Shown here: one piece after another, positions 15,878-26,953 of the stretch
How positions within the stretch are numbered: position 1 is the first letter of the stretch
Layout: every line of letters starts with the position of its first letter
NCBI GenBank assembly: GCA_003283665.1
Contig: QBWF01000007.1
Location: 1-38,001 of the forward strand
DNA: 38,001 nucleotides
Direction of reading: 5' to 3'
Origin: Prochlorococcus sp. AG-315-I14
GTDB taxonomy: Bacteria; Cyanobacteriota; Cyanobacteriia; PCC-6307; Cyanobiaceae
Notes under the pieces: model-generated
Databases searched by the model: none
What the model saw: only the letters and a program-made list of their open reading frames with translations
Told to the model about the DNA's origin: nothing
Position numbers and translations under genes: made by a program

Positions 15878-16951
15878 ATGATTAAGACAAAATTTAAAAA
15901 GAAGAAAATTATCGGTATTCTGGCAATTTTCGTTTTAAGTCTTAGTGGGATATTTTTTAAATTTGCTCAAAATGCCAATCCTAAAAGGGATATAACTGAC
16001 TTTACAATTGCTGCTGAGAGTGGAACATTACCAGGACTAATAACATCCAGCGGAGAACTAAAAGCAAAGAAAAGAGTGAACGTAAGTCCAAAAAGACAAG
16101 GGATACTTATGGAAATCTTTGTAGAAGAAGGAGATGAAGTTAATAAAGGGGATTTAATTGCAAAGATGGATTTTGGTGATTTGGGTTACAGGCTTAATGA
16201 ATTAAAAGCAAGTTATGAAACTCAAAAAGCTAGTCATCAAAGAAGAGAGCACCTTTTCAAGGAAGGAGCGATCAGCCTTGAAGAATACGAAGAATATAGA
16301 AATAAGTTTCTAAGAAGTAAAGCGAAGCTGAATCAAATAGAAGTTGAAGCAAATGAAATTGATATAAAAGCTCCATTCAAAGGGGTCGTAACAAGCAGAT
16401 ACGCAGTTCCTGGAGCTTTTGTCACACCTACGACCTCAGCATCAGCCAATCAAGAGGGAGGGGCAACAAGCTCATCAATAGTTGAACTATCTCAAGGTCT
16501 TGAAATAGTTGCGAAAGTTCCAGAAAGCGATATTGGACGAATAAAAACAGGACAAGAAGCAACTATTCGAGTTGATGCTTTTCCTGATAGGCGATTCCAA
16601 GCCACCGTTAACAAAATTTCGCCAAGAGCGATCAAAAATAACAACGTAACTTCATTTGAAGTCAAACTATTATTAAAAAACAGACCCAATGATTTAAGGA
16701 TTGGAATGACTGTTGATATTAATTTCCAAACAGGACCTACAAAAATAAACACACTTATTCCGACTGTGGCAATTGTTACTGAGAAAGGTAAAGCAGGGGT
16801 TCTAGTAATTGGTAAAAACAATCAACCTAAATTTAAAAAAGTTGAACTAGGAACTAGTAGTGGGAGCAAAACTGCCATAATATCTGGGTTAAATCCAGGA
16901 GAGAAAGTTTTTATTAATCTTCCTCCTTGGGCAAAAGAAAGGAAGAACTAA
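15878..16951 (+). CDS. HlyD/RND-type membrane fusion (periplasmic adaptor) protein
   Basis: A 357-residue adaptor of the RND/MFP (AcrA/MacA-like) family linking an inner-membrane transporter to an outer-membrane channel. It has a basic N-terminus, one signal-anchor helix (about 10-28, IIGILAIFVLSLSGIFFKF), then a split lipoyl/barrel-sandwich domain (SPKRQGILMEIFVEEGDEVNKGDLIAKMD, and later IKAPFKGVVTSRYAVPGAFV). A coiled-coil hairpin (RLNELKASYETQKASHQRREHLFKEGAISLEEYEE, broken by family-typical turns) lies between, and a beta-barrel domain follows (VAKVPESDIGRIKTGQEATIRVDAFP). No transporter gene is adjacent: polA follows 25 bp later on the same strand. The partner must be encoded elsewhere. 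Confidence 0.9.
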   Translation: MIKTKFKKKKIIGILAIFVLSLSGIFFKFAQNANPKRDITDFTIAAESGTLPGLITSSGELKAKKRVNVSPKRQGILMEIFVEEGDEVNKGDLIAKMDFGDLGYRLNELKASYETQKASHQRREHLFKEGAISLEEYEEYRNKFLRSKAKLNQIEVEANEIDIKAPFKGVVTSRYAVPGAFVTPTTSASANQEGGATSSSIVELSQGLEIVAKVPESDIGRIKTGQEATIRVDAFPDRRFQATVNKISPRAIKNNNVTSFEVKLLLKNRPNDLRIGMTVDINFQTGPTKINTLIPTVAIVTEKGKAGVLVIGKNNQPKFKKVELGTSSGSKTAIISGLNPGEKVFINLPPWAKERKN

Positions 16952-16976
16952 TAATTGAACATCAACCTAAAGTCTT

Positions 16977-19943
16977 ATGAAAGAGATAAAAAAACAAATA
17001 TTATTATTAGTTGATGGCCACTCTTTAGCTTTTAGAAGTTTTTATGCTTTCAGCAAAGGTGGAGAAGGAGGACTAACTACAAAAGATGGCTTGCCGACAA
17101 GTGTTACCTATGGTTTTTTAAAAAGTCTTTTAGATAATTGCAAATCAATTAATCCAAAAGGTGTGACCATTGCATTCGATACAGCTGAGCCAACATTTCG
17201 ACACAAAGAAGATCCAAACTACAAAGCTAATCGAGACGTAGCGCCAGATATATTCTTTCAAGATTTAGATCAACTACAAGAGATCCTAAAAGAAAGTCTT
17301 AATCTCCCTATCTGTACTGCACCAGGTTACGAAGCTGATGATGTATTAGGAACACTTGCCAATGAAGCTGCAGATAAAGGATGGAGTGTAAGAATTCTCT
17401 CAGGGGATAGAGACTTATTCCAATTAGTAGATGATAAAAGAGATATAGCTGTCTTATATATGGGAGGAGGCCCTTATGCCAAAAGCGGGAATCCAAAACT
17501 AATTGATGAGCAAGGAGTTAAAGACAAATTGGGGGTTAGTCCAGAGAAAGTAATTGACCTTAAAGCCTTAACTGGTGATAGCTCAGATAACATTCCAGGT
17601 GTTAAAGGTGTTGGACCAAAAACGGCTATAAATCTTCTAAGTGAAAACAACGATCTTGACGGGGTATATAAATCTCTAGAAGAAGTTGAAAAACTAGGAG
17701 AAAAGGCTAAAAGAGGAGCTATAAAAGGAGCAGTAAAAATAAAACTAAGAATTGATAAGAATAATGCCTATCTTTCAAAAAGATTAGCTGAAATACTAAT
17801 AAAAATTCCTATAGAGAAGAAAATAAAGTTTCAACTTGAAGGAATTAATGAAGTAAAGCTTGCTGAGACACTTGAGAAACTTGAACTACATAGCCTTTTA
17901 AGGCAAGTATCAATATTTAAAGCAGTCTTCTCTAAAGAAGGTTTATCAAAAAAAGAAAAGAAGTCTTCAATAGAAAAGATCAAAACAATTTCAAAAAATA
18001 TCCCAGGGGAAGATTTGAAATCTACTAATGAATCATTAAATCTGCCTAAGATAGAGCCCATAATAATAAATAAAATTGAGGATCTAAAAATATTTGTAGA
18101 AAAGATAATGAGATATAAAGATCCAAGTCAACCAATAGCGATTGATACTGAAACAACAAGCCTAAATCCATTTAAAGCAGAACTTGTTGGTATAGGTTTT
18201 TGCTTCGGTAATTCATTAAAAGATATAGTTTATATACCAATAGGTCATACGATTATAGATGACAATTTAATAGAAGTAGAAGAAGAAACAAACAACCAAT
18301 TAGGAATTGAGGAAGTTATTAGTTCTCTTCAACTTTGGTTCGGAAGTTCAGAACACCCTAAGACTTTACAAAATACTAAATATGATCGACTCATATTACT
18401 AAGGCACGGGATCATACTTAATGGGGTAGTTATGGATACTTTACTTGCAGATTATATTTACGATTCCACTAGTAAGCATAGTTTAGATGAAATTGCATTT
18501 AGAGAATTTGGATTTAAACCAACTAGTTATAATGATATTGTAAAAAAAGGGGAAGATTTCTCTACGGTAAAAATAAAAACTGCAAGTCTTTATTGTGGCA
18601 TGGATGTATATCTAACAAGACGTTTAGCCATCCTCTATATTGATAGATTAAAGAAGAGAAGCCCAAAATTACTTAGATTATTATTAGAAGTAGAGCAACC
18701 ACTTGAGAAAGTAATAGCAGAAATTGAGACTAATGGTATATCAATTGATATACCTTATTTAAAACATTTATCTGAAGAGCTAACTAAAAACATAAAGCTA
18801 ATTGAAGAGAAAGTCTTTGAATTCTCCGAAAATGAATTTAATCTTTCGTCCCCAAAGCAACTAGGCGAATTACTTTTTGAAAAGCTTAATCTAGACAGGA
18901 AAAAATCAAGAAGAACAAAAACAGGCTGGAGTACAGATGTAAGTGTATTGGAAAAACTTGAATCAGAGCATCCAATAGTCCAAAAGATTATTGAGCATCG
19001 AACATTAAACAAATTACTCAATACCTATGTTGATGCTCTACCCAAACTTGTAGAACAAGAGACTGGCAGAGTACATACAGATTTCAATCAAGCAGTTACA
19101 GCCACTGGAAGATTAAGCAGTAGCAATCCGAATCTTCAAAATATCCCAATAAGAACTGAATTTAGTAAGCGAATAAGAAAAGCATTTCTACCGCAAACAG
19201 GTTGGAAACTATTAAGTGCTGATTATTCACAAATAGAACTTCGTATACTTACACATCTTTCAGGAGAAGAAGTACTTCAAAACGCTTATTTAAAGAATGA
19301 AGATGTTCACTCTTTAACCGCAAAATTATTATTTGAAAAAGATTCTATTGATGAAAGTGAAAGAAGATTAGGAAAAACAATTAACTTTGGAGTTATTTAT
19401 GGCATGGGAGCTCAAAGGTTTGCCAGATCAACTGGGGTATCACTTATTGAAGCTAAATATTTTTTAAATCGATTTAAGGAACGTTACCCCAAAGTTTTTA
19501 AATTCTTGGAATATCAAGAAAAGCTTGCATTGGGTCAGGGCTATGTAGAGACAATTCTTGGACGACGTCGCTATTTCCATTTCAATAAAAATGGTCTTGG
19601 GAGATTATTGGGCACACCATTAGAAGACATTGATTTAACGATAGCAAGAAGAGCAGGAATGGAGGCTCAGCAATTGAGAGCTGCTGCTAATGCCCCTATT
19701 CAAGGATCAAGTGCTGACATAATTAAAGTGGCGATGGTTAATCTCAGCGCAAAACTAAAAGAAGCTGGATTAGCTGCGAAGATTCTTCTTCAAGTGCATG
19801 ATGAACTTGTGCTGGAAGTTGATCCAAAAGATATAGATGAAACTAAATCTCTTGTTACTAAAACAATGGAGAGCGCTGTAAAGCTTAGCGTCCCTCTGAT
19901 AGTTGAAACTGGAGTTGGAGTAAACTGGATGGAAGCAAAATAG
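16977..19943 (+). CDS. polA: DNA polymerase I
   Basis: A 988-residue family A polymerase for Okazaki-fragment processing and repair. The N-terminal 5' nuclease (about 1-320) starts LLLVDGHSLAFRSFYAF and has YEADDVLGTLA, SGDRDLFQLV and GDSSDNIPGVKGVGPKTA (helix-hairpin-helix). The 3'-5' exonuclease looks active: IDTETTSLNP near 388 gives the DxE pair, followed by LQNTKYDRLIL and a YCGMDVYLTRRL Exo III-type motif. The polymerase part has motif A DYSQIELRILTHLSGEE (near 748), motif B RRLGKTINFGVIYGMG and motif C LQVHDELVLEV (near 940). It starts 25 bp after the HlyD-type gene and is followed by cysS, so the three may be cotranscribed. Confidence 0.97.
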   Translation: MKEIKKQILLLVDGHSLAFRSFYAFSKGGEGGLTTKDGLPTSVTYGFLKSLLDNCKSINPKGVTIAFDTAEPTFRHKEDPNYKANRDVAPDIFFQDLDQLQEILKESLNLPICTAPGYEADDVLGTLANEAADKGWSVRILSGDRDLFQLVDDKRDIAVLYMGGGPYAKSGNPKLIDEQGVKDKLGVSPEKVIDLKALTGDSSDNIPGVKGVGPKTAINLLSENNDLDGVYKSLEEVEKLGEKAKRGAIKGAVKIKLRIDKNNAYLSKRLAEILIKIPIEKKIKFQLEGINEVKLAETLEKLELHSLLRQVSIFKAVFSKEGLSKKEKKSSIEKIKTISKNIPGEDLKSTNESLNLPKIEPIIINKIEDLKIFVEKIMRYKDPSQPIAIDTETTSLNPFKAELVGIGFCFGNSLKDIVYIPIGHTIIDDNLIEVEEETNNQLGIEEVISSLQLWFGSSEHPKTLQNTKYDRLILLRHGIILNGVVMDTLLADYIYDSTSKHSLDEIAFREFGFKPTSYNDIVKKGEDFSTVKIKTASLYCGMDVYLTRRLAILYIDRLKKRSPKLLRLLLEVEQPLEKVIAEIETNGISIDIPYLKHLSEELTKNIKLIEEKVFEFSENEFNLSSPKQLGELLFEKLNLDRKKSRRTKTGWSTDVSVLEKLESEHPIVQKIIEHRTLNKLLNTYVDALPKLVEQETGRVHTDFNQAVTATGRLSSSNPNLQNIPIRTEFSKRIRKAFLPQTGWKLLSADYSQIELRILTHLSGEEVLQNAYLKNEDVHSLTAKLLFEKDSIDESERRLGKTINFGVIYGMGAQRFARSTGVSLIEAKYFLNRFKERYPKVFKFLEYQEKLALGQGYVETILGRRRYFHFNKNGLGRLLGTPLEDIDLTIARRAGMEAQQLRAAANAPIQGSSADIIKVAMVNLSAKLKEAGLAAKILLQVHDELVLEVDPKDIDETKSLVTKTMESAVKLSVPLIVETGVGVNWMEAK

Positions 19944-19986
19944 TCGCTAATTAATTCAATAATTTTCCACATCTTCACCTAAGCAA

Positions 19987-21474
19987 TTGTCCTTAAAATT
20001 CACAAACACACTCTCCAAAAACAAAGAACTTTTCATCGCGAACAATCCTAATAAAGTTAGTATTTACTGCTGCGGTGTAACAGTTTATGATCTCTGCCAT
20101 TTAGGCCATGCAAGAAGTTATCTTAATTGGGATGTATTAAGAAGATATTTAATTTGGAAAGGATATGAGGTTATCTTTGTTCAGAATTTCACTGATATTG
20201 ATGACAAAATTATTAATCGCGCAAAAAAAGAAGGTTGTTCTACTGATGAACTATCTCAAAGAAATATAGAAGAATTTCATAAGGATATGGACAGACTTGG
20301 AATACTAAGACCAACTCGAATGCCAAGGGCTACTCGGAGCCTCAAAGAAATTATATGTTTCATAGAAGAATTAGAAAATAAAGAAATGGCTTATTCAGCA
20401 AATGGAGATGTTTATTTTTCAGTAACCAAATTTATAGACTATGGAAAACTTAGTGGCAGAAACATTTCAGAACAGCAAGAAAATGCTGCTGGGCGGCTAA
20501 ATACAGATAAAGATGTAAATAAAAAAGATTCACTAGATTTTGCCCTCTGGAAAAAAGCTAAGACAGGCGAAGTTAGTTACTCATCTCCATGGGGAGAAGG
20601 ACGACCCGGGTGGCACATAGAATGTTCAGCAATGGTTAAAGAAGAGTTAGGCGAAAGTATTGATATTCACCTAGGCGGATCAGACTTAATATTTCCACAC
20701 CATGAAAATGAAATTGCCCAATCAGAAGCCTGTAACGGGAAAGACTTAGCTAACTTTTGGCTCCACAATGGAATGGTTAATGTTGGAGGTGAAAAGATGA
20801 GTAAATCATTAGATAACTTCACAACTATCAGAGCACTATTAGATGATGGCGTGACACCAATGACTTTGAGATTCTTTGTCTTACAGGCTAATTATCGTAA
20901 GCCATTAGACTTTACTAATGAGGCCCTAAAGGCAGCCGCTAAAGGATGGAGAAGACTAAATGATTGCTTATGCTTTGGCTATATTTATCTAAAGACTGAA
21001 CTGCCATTTCAAATAGAACTAAATAAAGCTAATACAAGAGCAAATACATCAAGCTCATCCAAATTACTAGAAGAATTCGAAAAATATATGGACGATGATT
21101 TAAACACTTCAGGAGCCTTATCTATTCTTTTTGAGCTATCTCAACCTATTCGTAAATTTATAAATATTTTAAAAGAAACTAAAATCAATGAAATTGACAT
21201 TAATGATTTAAAAGAAATTAATGAACAGTGGGAATTACTTACTCAATTAGCAGGAGTATTAGGTTTAAAAGCCAATTTAAACAATGAGAGTTCTAAGAGT
21301 GAAATATCCGCCAATTATAAAGACATAGAAGAGCTAATAAATAAACGATCAATAGCGAAATCGAATAAAGACTTTGCTCTCGCTGATAAAATAAGAACTC
21401 AATTAAAAGATCGTGGAATTGAATTAATTGATAAATCCAATGGTATTACCGAATGGAAAAGCAGCTCAGATTAA
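19987..21474 (+). CDS. cysS: Cysteinyl-tRNA synthetase
   Basis: A 495-residue class I aminoacyl-tRNA synthetase that charges tRNA-Cys. The HIGH motif appears as HLGH (near 37) right after the zinc-ligand [10 protein letters not shown] region. Other zinc ligands appear in WHIECSAM and [12 protein letters not shown]. The KMSKS motif, as [11 protein letters not shown], is near 270. The start is TTG at 19987 ([13 protein letters not shown] follows), 43 bp after polA. The 3' end overlaps the convergent transporter gene by 4 bp. Length and motifs are normal. Confidence 0.96.
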   Translation: MSLKFTNTLSKNKELFIANNPNKVSIYCCGVTVYDLCHLGHARSYLNWDVLRRYLIWKGYEVIFVQNFTDIDDKIINRAKKEGCSTDELSQRNIEEFHKDMDRLGILRPTRMPRATRSLKEIICFIEELENKEMAYSANGDVYFSVTKFIDYGKLSGRNISEQQENAAGRLNTDKDVNKKDSLDFALWKKAKTGEVSYSSPWGEGRPGWHIECSAMVKEELGESIDIHLGGSDLIFPHHENEIAQSEACNGKDLANFWLHNGMVNVGGEKMSKSLDNFTTIRALLDDGVTPMTLRFFVLQANYRKPLDFTNEALKAAAKGWRRLNDCLCFGYIYLKTELPFQIELNKANTRANTSSSSKLLEEFEKYMDDDLNTSGALSILFELSQPIRKFINILKETKINEIDINDLKEINEQWELLTQLAGVLGLKANLNNESSKSEISANYKDIEELINKRSIAKSNKDFALADKIRTQLKDRGIELIDKSNGITEWKSSSD

Positions 21475-22799
21475 GCAACCCAGGATTCTATTAAGGCTGA
21501 CACACTCACATAAAGTCCTATTGCAATTACAGGTGGAGATACCCAGCGAAGCATGAACTTCAAATATCGCCTGACTCTTTTATTAGAATTTGAGTTTGCT
21601 AAATCCTCGTCATAACGATTTGGAATAATCCAACCTAATAGAACAGATATTAGAAGGCCACCTAGTATCAATAAATTATTAAAAATACTATCCATATTCC
21701 CCAAGAAATCCAATGAAATAGCCGAGGGAACACCCGCTAAGAACACAACTAATGTTGAAGTCCAAACTGCCTTTTTCCTACTCCATTTAAAACGATCCAT
21801 TAAAGAAGATACTGGCACTTCTAGCAATGAGACAGAAGAAGTAATAGCAGCTATAAAAGCTAATCCAAAGAAAACAGCAGCGATCAATCTTCCCGCAACC
21901 CCAAGATTTGAAAATCCAGTTGGTAAAGCTATAAATAAAGTTCCTACAGTTGATTCACTAACAACATCTTTTAAGCCAAAACTCATCACCACAGGGAAAG
22001 TAATTAGTCCAGCAAGCAAGCCTACAGCCGTATCAAGAGAGGCTACTCTCAAGGCTTCTTTAGGAAGATGATTTCTACGATCTAAATATGAAGAATACGC
22101 AACCATAATTCCTATTCCTAAGCTTAAGGAAAAGAATGCCTGTTTAAACGCATTGCTAATTGTTGTTTTATCAAACAGTTGTGATGGATCCCATTTAAGC
22201 AAGAAAGAAGTATATCCCTCCCAAGCTCCAGATAAAGTTGCAGCCCATATTGATAATGTTATAAGCAATATAAATAGAAATGGCATAGCCCATTTCGTTA
22301 GCTTTTCAATACCACCTCTAACTCCTGCAGTTACTACTAGAGCAGTTAATAACAAACTTATTATTTGACCGACAAAAACACTATTACCACTACTAATTTT
22401 TCCAAAAAATTCTCCAGCCTCATTCATATCTGAAGGCAATCCAATAAAAACAGAATGGAAGAATGTATCAATGGTCCATCCCATTATGACGGCATAAAAG
22501 GAAAGAATCCCACATGAGGCTATTGCAAATAACCAACCTAAAGGCTTCCAATTTTCACCCGCAGCTTTAACGGGTGCAATAAAAGGACTGCTCGCAGTAC
22601 TTCGTCCTAAGACCATTTCCGCAACCAAAACTGGAAGACAAACCACCAAAACTACAAAGATATAAAGGACAAGAAAAGCAAGTCCTCCTCCTTGAGAAGA
22701 TCTGTAAGCAAATCCCCAAAGGTTCCCAAGCCCAACTGCACTTCCAGCCGCTGCAAGAGCGAAGCCCAGTCCTGATCGCCATTGTTCCCTTTCTTGCAT
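21471..22799 (-). CDS. Sodium-dependent transporter, neurotransmitter:sodium symporter (NSS/SNF) family
   Basis: A 442-residue multi-helix membrane protein (about 11-12 hydrophobic segments). It opens with the NSS signature [37 protein letters not shown], whose unwound TM1 glycines form the sodium and substrate sites in LeuT-type transporters. [12 protein letters not shown] and [21 protein letters not shown] are also family-typical. Bacterial members import amino acids with sodium, but the substrate here is unknown. Expressing such a carrier in a phototroph fits amino-acid uptake from seawater, by inference. It is convergent with cysS and divergent from dxr. Confidence 0.92.
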   Translation of the reverse strand: MQEREQWRSGLGFALAAAGSAVGLGNLWGFAYRSSQGGGLAFLVLYIFVVLVVCLPVLVAEMVLGRSTASSPFIAPVKAAGENWKPLGWLFAIASCGILSFYAVIMGWTIDTFFHSVFIGLPSDMNEAGEFFGKISSGNSVFVGQIISLLLTALVVTAGVRGGIEKLTKWAMPFLFILLITLSIWAATLSGAWEGYTSFLLKWDPSQLFDKTTISNAFKQAFFSLSLGIGIMVAYSSYLDRRNHLPKEALRVASLDTAVGLLAGLITFPVVMSFGLKDVVSESTVGTLFIALPTGFSNLGVAGRLIAAVFFGLAFIAAITSSVSLLEVPVSSLMDRFKWSRKKAVWTSTLVVFLAGVPSAISLDFLGNMDSIFNNLLILGGLLISVLLGWIIPNRYDEDLANSNSNKRVRRYLKFMLRWVSPPVIAIGLYVSVSALIESWVA

Positions 22800-22891
22800 A
22801 ATAAATCTCTATACGAATCCAGTATTTAACGGGAAAGATATAACAGGGTTATACCTTTAAATGGGAGACTGGTCTAACTTGCCTTCACATT

Positions 22892-24112
22892 GTGAAAGCC
22901 ATAAGCGTTTTAGGCTCAACAGGATCTATTGGAACTCAAACTCTTCAAATCGCAGAGGAGTTCCCAGATCAATTCAATATCGTTGCATTAACTGCAGGTC
23001 AGAATCTTGATTTAGTAATTAAACAGATTCAAACTCATGAACCAGAAGTTGTTGCGCTGGCCAATGAATCTCTTGTACCAGAATTACTTACTAGATTAAA
23101 TAACCTACCTAAAGAAAAAAAACCGATAAAACTGCCTGAATTGTTAGGTGGAGTAGATGGATTAAATACAGCTGCTGCATGGAAGAGTGCAGACATTGTC
23201 GTCACTGGAATAGTTGGTTGTGCTGGACTTTTGCCAACACTCTCAGCAATTAATGCTGGGAAAGACATAGCACTTGCCAACAAAGAAACTCTTATTGCAG
23301 CAGGACCTGTTGTTATGCCTGCTTTAAAAACAAGTGGAAGTCGACTACTACCTGCAGACTCTGAGCACTCAGCAATTTTTCAATGCCTACAAGGAACTCC
23401 TTACGCCGAGAATGCAAGACTTTCAACAGGAGTTCCAACACCAGGGTTCAAGTCAATTCAACTAACAGCTTCTGGTGGAGCTTTTAGAGATTGGGAAGCA
23501 AAGGATTTGGTAAACGCAACAGTTAAAGATGCCACTAGTCATCCAAATTGGAGCATGGGGAAAAAAATAACTGTAGATTCTGCAACTCTTATGAATAAAG
23601 GTCTAGAGGTCATTGAAGCGCATTACCTATTTGGCCTTGACTACGACCAAATCGAAATCATTATTCACCCACAAAGCATCATTCATTCAATGATTGAATT
23701 GAATGACTCATCGGTTCTCGCTCAAATGGGTTGGCCTGATATGAAACTTCCTATTTTGTATTGCTTAAGTTGGCCTAACCGACTAAAAACTCCTTGGCCA
23801 AAATTAAAGCTTACTGAAATAGGCAGTCTAACTTTCAAAGAACCAGATAAAAATAAATATCCATGTATGGAACTTGCCTATAATGCAGGTCAGTTAGGAG
23901 GAACGATGCCAGCCGTTCTTAATGCTGCTAATGAACAAGCAGTAGCATTATTCTTACAAGAAAAAATAAACTTTATTGATATACCAAAAGTTATAGAAGT
24001 AACTTGCGAGAGACATAAAAACGAATTTAAGAAAGAACCCAGCTTGAATGAAATACTCATGATTGATACTTGGGCAAGAGAAAATGTTACTAGTTATTCA
24101 GACAAGATATAA
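22892..24112 (+). CDS. dxr: 1-deoxy-D-xylulose 5-phosphate reductoisomerase
   Basis: A 406-residue enzyme converting DXP to MEP with NADPH, the second step of the MEP isoprenoid pathway that supplies carotenoids, chlorophyll phytol and quinones. The NADPH fold starts [16 protein letters not shown]. Family motifs follow: [23 protein letters not shown] (metal and substrate site), [39 protein letters not shown] and [10 protein letters not shown]. The start is GTG at 22892 with MKAISVLG directly after. It is convergent with the next gene, with a 9-bp gap. Confidence 0.97.
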   Translation: MKAISVLGSTGSIGTQTLQIAEEFPDQFNIVALTAGQNLDLVIKQIQTHEPEVVALANESLVPELLTRLNNLPKEKKPIKLPELLGGVDGLNTAAAWKSADIVVTGIVGCAGLLPTLSAINAGKDIALANKETLIAAGPVVMPALKTSGSRLLPADSEHSAIFQCLQGTPYAENARLSTGVPTPGFKSIQLTASGGAFRDWEAKDLVNATVKDATSHPNWSMGKKITVDSATLMNKGLEVIEAHYLFGLDYDQIEIIIHPQSIIHSMIELNDSSVLAQMGWPDMKLPILYCLSWPNRLKTPWPKLKLTEIGSLTFKEPDKNKYPCMELAYNAGQLGGTMPAVLNAANEQAVALFLQEKINFIDIPKVIEVTCERHKNEFKKEPSLNEILMIDTWARENVTSYSDKI

Positions 24113-24121
24113 ATAAAGTAA

Positions 24122-25225
24122 TTAGAGACCTAAAAGCCATTTAGATACAACATAATCACCCCAACATCCATCAACTCCATGAAATCCATTATGGCCTCCT
24201 TTTTTCGTAAGAATAACCTTATTTGCCTTTTGATCACTAAATAAAAGCATCTTTTTTTTTAAAGTTTCTGCAGAGGATGAAGGAACCCAAGGGTCATCCA
24301 TAGATTGAATAAATAATGTTGGAGGTATAATTTTTTTATTTTCACTTAAAGCGAAAATGGGAGATGCTTTCAAGTAATACTCGTTGACATCTTTGTACCC
24401 CCATCTTGGCGCAGTTATAGAGTTATCAAAAGAACGAATATCCTTTATTTTGACTTTAGAATCTTTATTACTAACCAGAGCTTCCCGCTCTTCCTCTTTA
24501 ACACCAAACGGATCAGATAAAGTTTGTTTCACCAAACGATTTAACAACCACCTTTGATAAATAATGTTTCGTGGACGCTCAATAGATAAACTACACTCAA
24601 GTAAATCTAAAGGGCTACTAATACATACCAATCCGTCTAAAAGAGGCTCACAAAGTGTTAAAGGTTGATCGCTAATACATGCATTTAAAAGAATGGTTCC
24701 TCCTAATGAAATACCAACTCCATAAAGTGGGATATTGTGTAAGCACGAGTATTGATTAGTCAATAAAGAAGAGATTTCCCTAGCTTTCTTTAATACAGGG
24801 ATCAAATCACTATTGCACTCTGCCGCATATGTACCATCAACCAATTCTCTACATGGATCTGAACCTCTCAAATTAAGTTTCAGAACAGCAAAATTTGACT
24901 CAACCAAAGCACTTGCCATTCGAGTTAAACCTCTTCTGCGAGTAGACCCTCCAAGTCCATGAAGAAGTAAAACCAAGCCTTTAATTTTAGAGCTTATAAG
25001 CGGCTTATCCAAATAGGCCACTAAATAGCCACCGCCCGATTTTCTATTTTTAAGTGGAGGGACAGGTATGAGGATTTCTACAGAATTTCTATCTGGTAAT
25101 TCATCAGAGATAAATGTATCCCGAAGAGTCTGAAGATCAGGTCCAATCCAAGGGAATCTTTCCTTGAAAGGCTTCATATGATAATCATTAAATCCACCTA
25201 GCTCAAATTTATCCTCTGCTACCAA
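24122..25225 (-). CDS. Alpha/beta hydrolase, YheT/EMB8-like
   Basis: About 367 residues, of the esterase/lipase-like YheT family. It has FPWIGPDLQTLRDTF (the family NPHLQT-like region), oxyanion motif LLLHGLGGSTRRRGLTRMA, nucleophile elbow YGVGISLGGTILLN (GxSxG), acid loop SMDDPWVPSSS and catalytic histidine KKGGHNGFHG. The frame opens at TTG 25231, but the AGGAG on the minus strand sits 7 nt before the TTG at 25225, which is the better start. The gene therefore overlaps the end of pntB by 17 bp and is the last gene of the pnt operon. Substrate unknown. Confidence 0.88.
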   Translation of the reverse strand: MVAEDKFELGGFNDYHMKPFKERFPWIGPDLQTLRDTFISDELPDRNSVEILIPVPPLKNRKSGGGYLVAYLDKPLISSKIKGLVLLLHGLGGSTRRRGLTRMASALVESNFAVLKLNLRGSDPCRELVDGTYAAECNSDLIPVLKKAREISSLLTNQYSCLHNIPLYGVGISLGGTILLNACISDQPLTLCEPLLDGLVCISSPLDLLECSLSIERPRNIIYQRWLLNRLVKQTLSDPFGVKEEEREALVSNKDSKVKIKDIRSFDNSITAPRWGYKDVNEYYLKASPIFALSENKKIIPPTLFIQSMDDPWVPSSSAETLKKKMLLFSDQKANKVILTKKGGHNGFHGVDGCWGDYVVSKWLLGL

Positions 25226-26648
25226 CGCCAAGCTCCTTTAATTCCAATAAAAGATCTCCTAAAACTTTTTTAGCATCTCCAAAAACCATAGATGTATTTG
25301 GCATATCAAAAAGATCATTTTTAATACCTGAATAACCAGCACTCATTCCTCTCTTAATAACAAAGACCGTTCTAGCTTCTTGAACATCTAAGACTGGCAT
25401 CCCATACAAAGGAGAGGTCTGATCATTCTTAGCTTGCGGATTTACAACATCATTCGCACCAAGTACTAAAACAACATCAGTAGCTGGAAATTCTGGATTA
25501 ACAACATCCATTTCCTTAAGTTGTTCATAAGGAACATCAGCCTCCGCCAAAAGAACATTCATATGTCCAGGCATTCTTCCTGCCACTGGATGAATTGCAT
25601 AAGAAACTTCAATCTCAGCATTTTCTAATACTCTGGTTACTTCTCTCAACGTGTGTTGAGCTTGAGCAACAGCAAGTCCATAACCTGGAACAATTACAAC
25701 TCTTTCCGCAGCCTCAAGGGTAAGTGCGCATTCTTCAGGGCTGCAACTGGTGATATTTGTATACTCGCCACTTCCAGCAGTTAGAGAGGAAGAACTTGCA
25801 CCAAGAGCACCACCAAAGAGTACAGAAACCAATGATCTATTCATACCATCACACATCACTTGAGTAAGTATTAAGCCAGCAGCTCCAACCATCGCTCCTG
25901 CAACTATTAAAAGTTGACTTCCCACTACAAATCCAGCTGCCGCTGCTGCGACTCCTGAATAACTATTTAATAAAGAAATAACTACTGGCATATCAGCCCC
26001 ACCAATAGGCAAGGAGACACCAATACCCAGCAAAAATGAGGAAATTAAAAGAAGAGCTATTCCATTTTGACCATCTATCAAAATTGAGATCCCTGCAATT
26101 AAAGATAAAACAGCGCAGAAGATATTAAACAAATGTCTAATCTTGCTTTGAGTCCAGGAAGGAGTAGATAACCAACCTTGTAATTTGGCCATAGCAACTA
26201 TTGACCCTGAGAAGGTTATAGCTCCTACGAAAAGAGAAATAACTATTGAGAAACTTTGAACAAAAAGATTCATGCCGTCTCCTGGTCCATCTGAGGATGG
26301 GAATAAGGCCACCCCAAGAGCAACTAAAAGAGATGACATGCCTCCACATCCATTAAATAACGCCACAATCTCAGGCATCGCAGTCATCGGAACTTTTTTA
26401 GCGGTAATAGTCCCTAAAAGGCCTCCAATTAAAGTCCCGCAAATTATCCATATCCAAGCACTAAAAGAAATACCAATAGTGCCTTGGGAGTTCAGTAAAA
26501 CTCCAAAGGCTGCAATCAACATTGCAACAGCTGCCAGCCTATTAGCTTCTCTTGCCGATCTAACTTTAGATAGACCTTTTATACCTAAGGCAAGTAATAA
26601 AACTGCGACAAGATCAATAGCAAATTTAAAGGAAGCAATAATACTCAT
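25209..26648 (-). CDS. pntB: Proton-translocating NAD(P) transhydrogenase, beta subunit
   Basis: A 479-residue membrane subunit that couples proton movement to hydride transfer between NADH and NADP+. The first 260 residues are a series of hydrophobic helices (for example MPEIVALFNGCGGMSSLLVALG, whose conserved histidine/asparagine-type residues line the channel in this family). The C-terminal NADP(H)-binding domain III has VVIVPGYGLAVAQAQ, VAGRMPGHMNVLLAEADVPY, VLGANDVVNP and VIKRGMSAGYSGIKN. It is the third gene of a minus-strand operon with both alpha parts (gap of 11 bp to the second). Confidence 0.96.
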   Translation of the reverse strand: MSIIASFKFAIDLVAVLLLALGIKGLSKVRSAREANRLAAVAMLIAAFGVLLNSQGTIGISFSAWIWIICGTLIGGLLGTITAKKVPMTAMPEIVALFNGCGGMSSLLVALGVALFPSSDGPGDGMNLFVQSFSIVISLFVGAITFSGSIVAMAKLQGWLSTPSWTQSKIRHLFNIFCAVLSLIAGISILIDGQNGIALLLISSFLLGIGVSLPIGGADMPVVISLLNSYSGVAAAAAGFVVGSQLLIVAGAMVGAAGLILTQVMCDGMNRSLVSVLFGGALGASSSSLTAGSGEYTNITSCSPEECALTLEAAERVVIVPGYGLAVAQAQHTLREVTRVLENAEIEVSYAIHPVAGRMPGHMNVLLAEADVPYEQLKEMDVVNPEFPATDVVLVLGANDVVNPQAKNDQTSPLYGMPVLDVQEARTVFVIKRGMSAGYSGIKNDLFDMPNTSMVFGDAKKVLGDLLLELKELGVGSRG

Positions 26649-26659
26649 TAGTAATAATC

Positions 26660-26953
26660 CTATTTACGTGTTGACTTACGACTAAACATTGCAAGCATTC
26701 TGTCTGTAACAAGAAAGCCGCCAATCACATTAAACAAAGCAAACCCGAGTGAGATTGAACCAATTATTAGTAAAGGGAGATTATCGCCAGACTTGATTAT
26801 TAAAGTTAATGCGGCAAGCATCGTAATTCCTGAGATTGCATTTGCCCCACTCATTAAAGGAGTATGCAAAGTAGGAGGGACCTTACCGATAAGTTCCAAT
26901 CCTAAAAGGCTTCCAAGCAAAAGCACCCAAAGTGCTTCACTGAAAAAACTCAT
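26660..26953 (-). CDS. pntA2: NAD(P) transhydrogenase alpha subunit, part 2 (membrane part)
   Basis: A 97-residue protein with three to four hydrophobic helices (SEALWVLLLGSLLGLELIG, ISGITMLAALTLIIK, LPLLIIGSISLGFALFNVIGGF) and the family motif PPTLHTPLMSGANAISG. It corresponds to the C-terminal membrane stretch of a one-piece PntA, here encoded separately as in many bacteria. Its start codon overlaps the stop of the part 1 gene by 4 bp (ATGA-type), indicating translational coupling. Confidence 0.94.
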   Translation of the reverse strand: MSFFSEALWVLLLGSLLGLELIGKVPPTLHTPLMSGANAISGITMLAALTLIIKSGDNLPLLIIGSISLGFALFNVIGGFLVTDRMLAMFSRKSTRK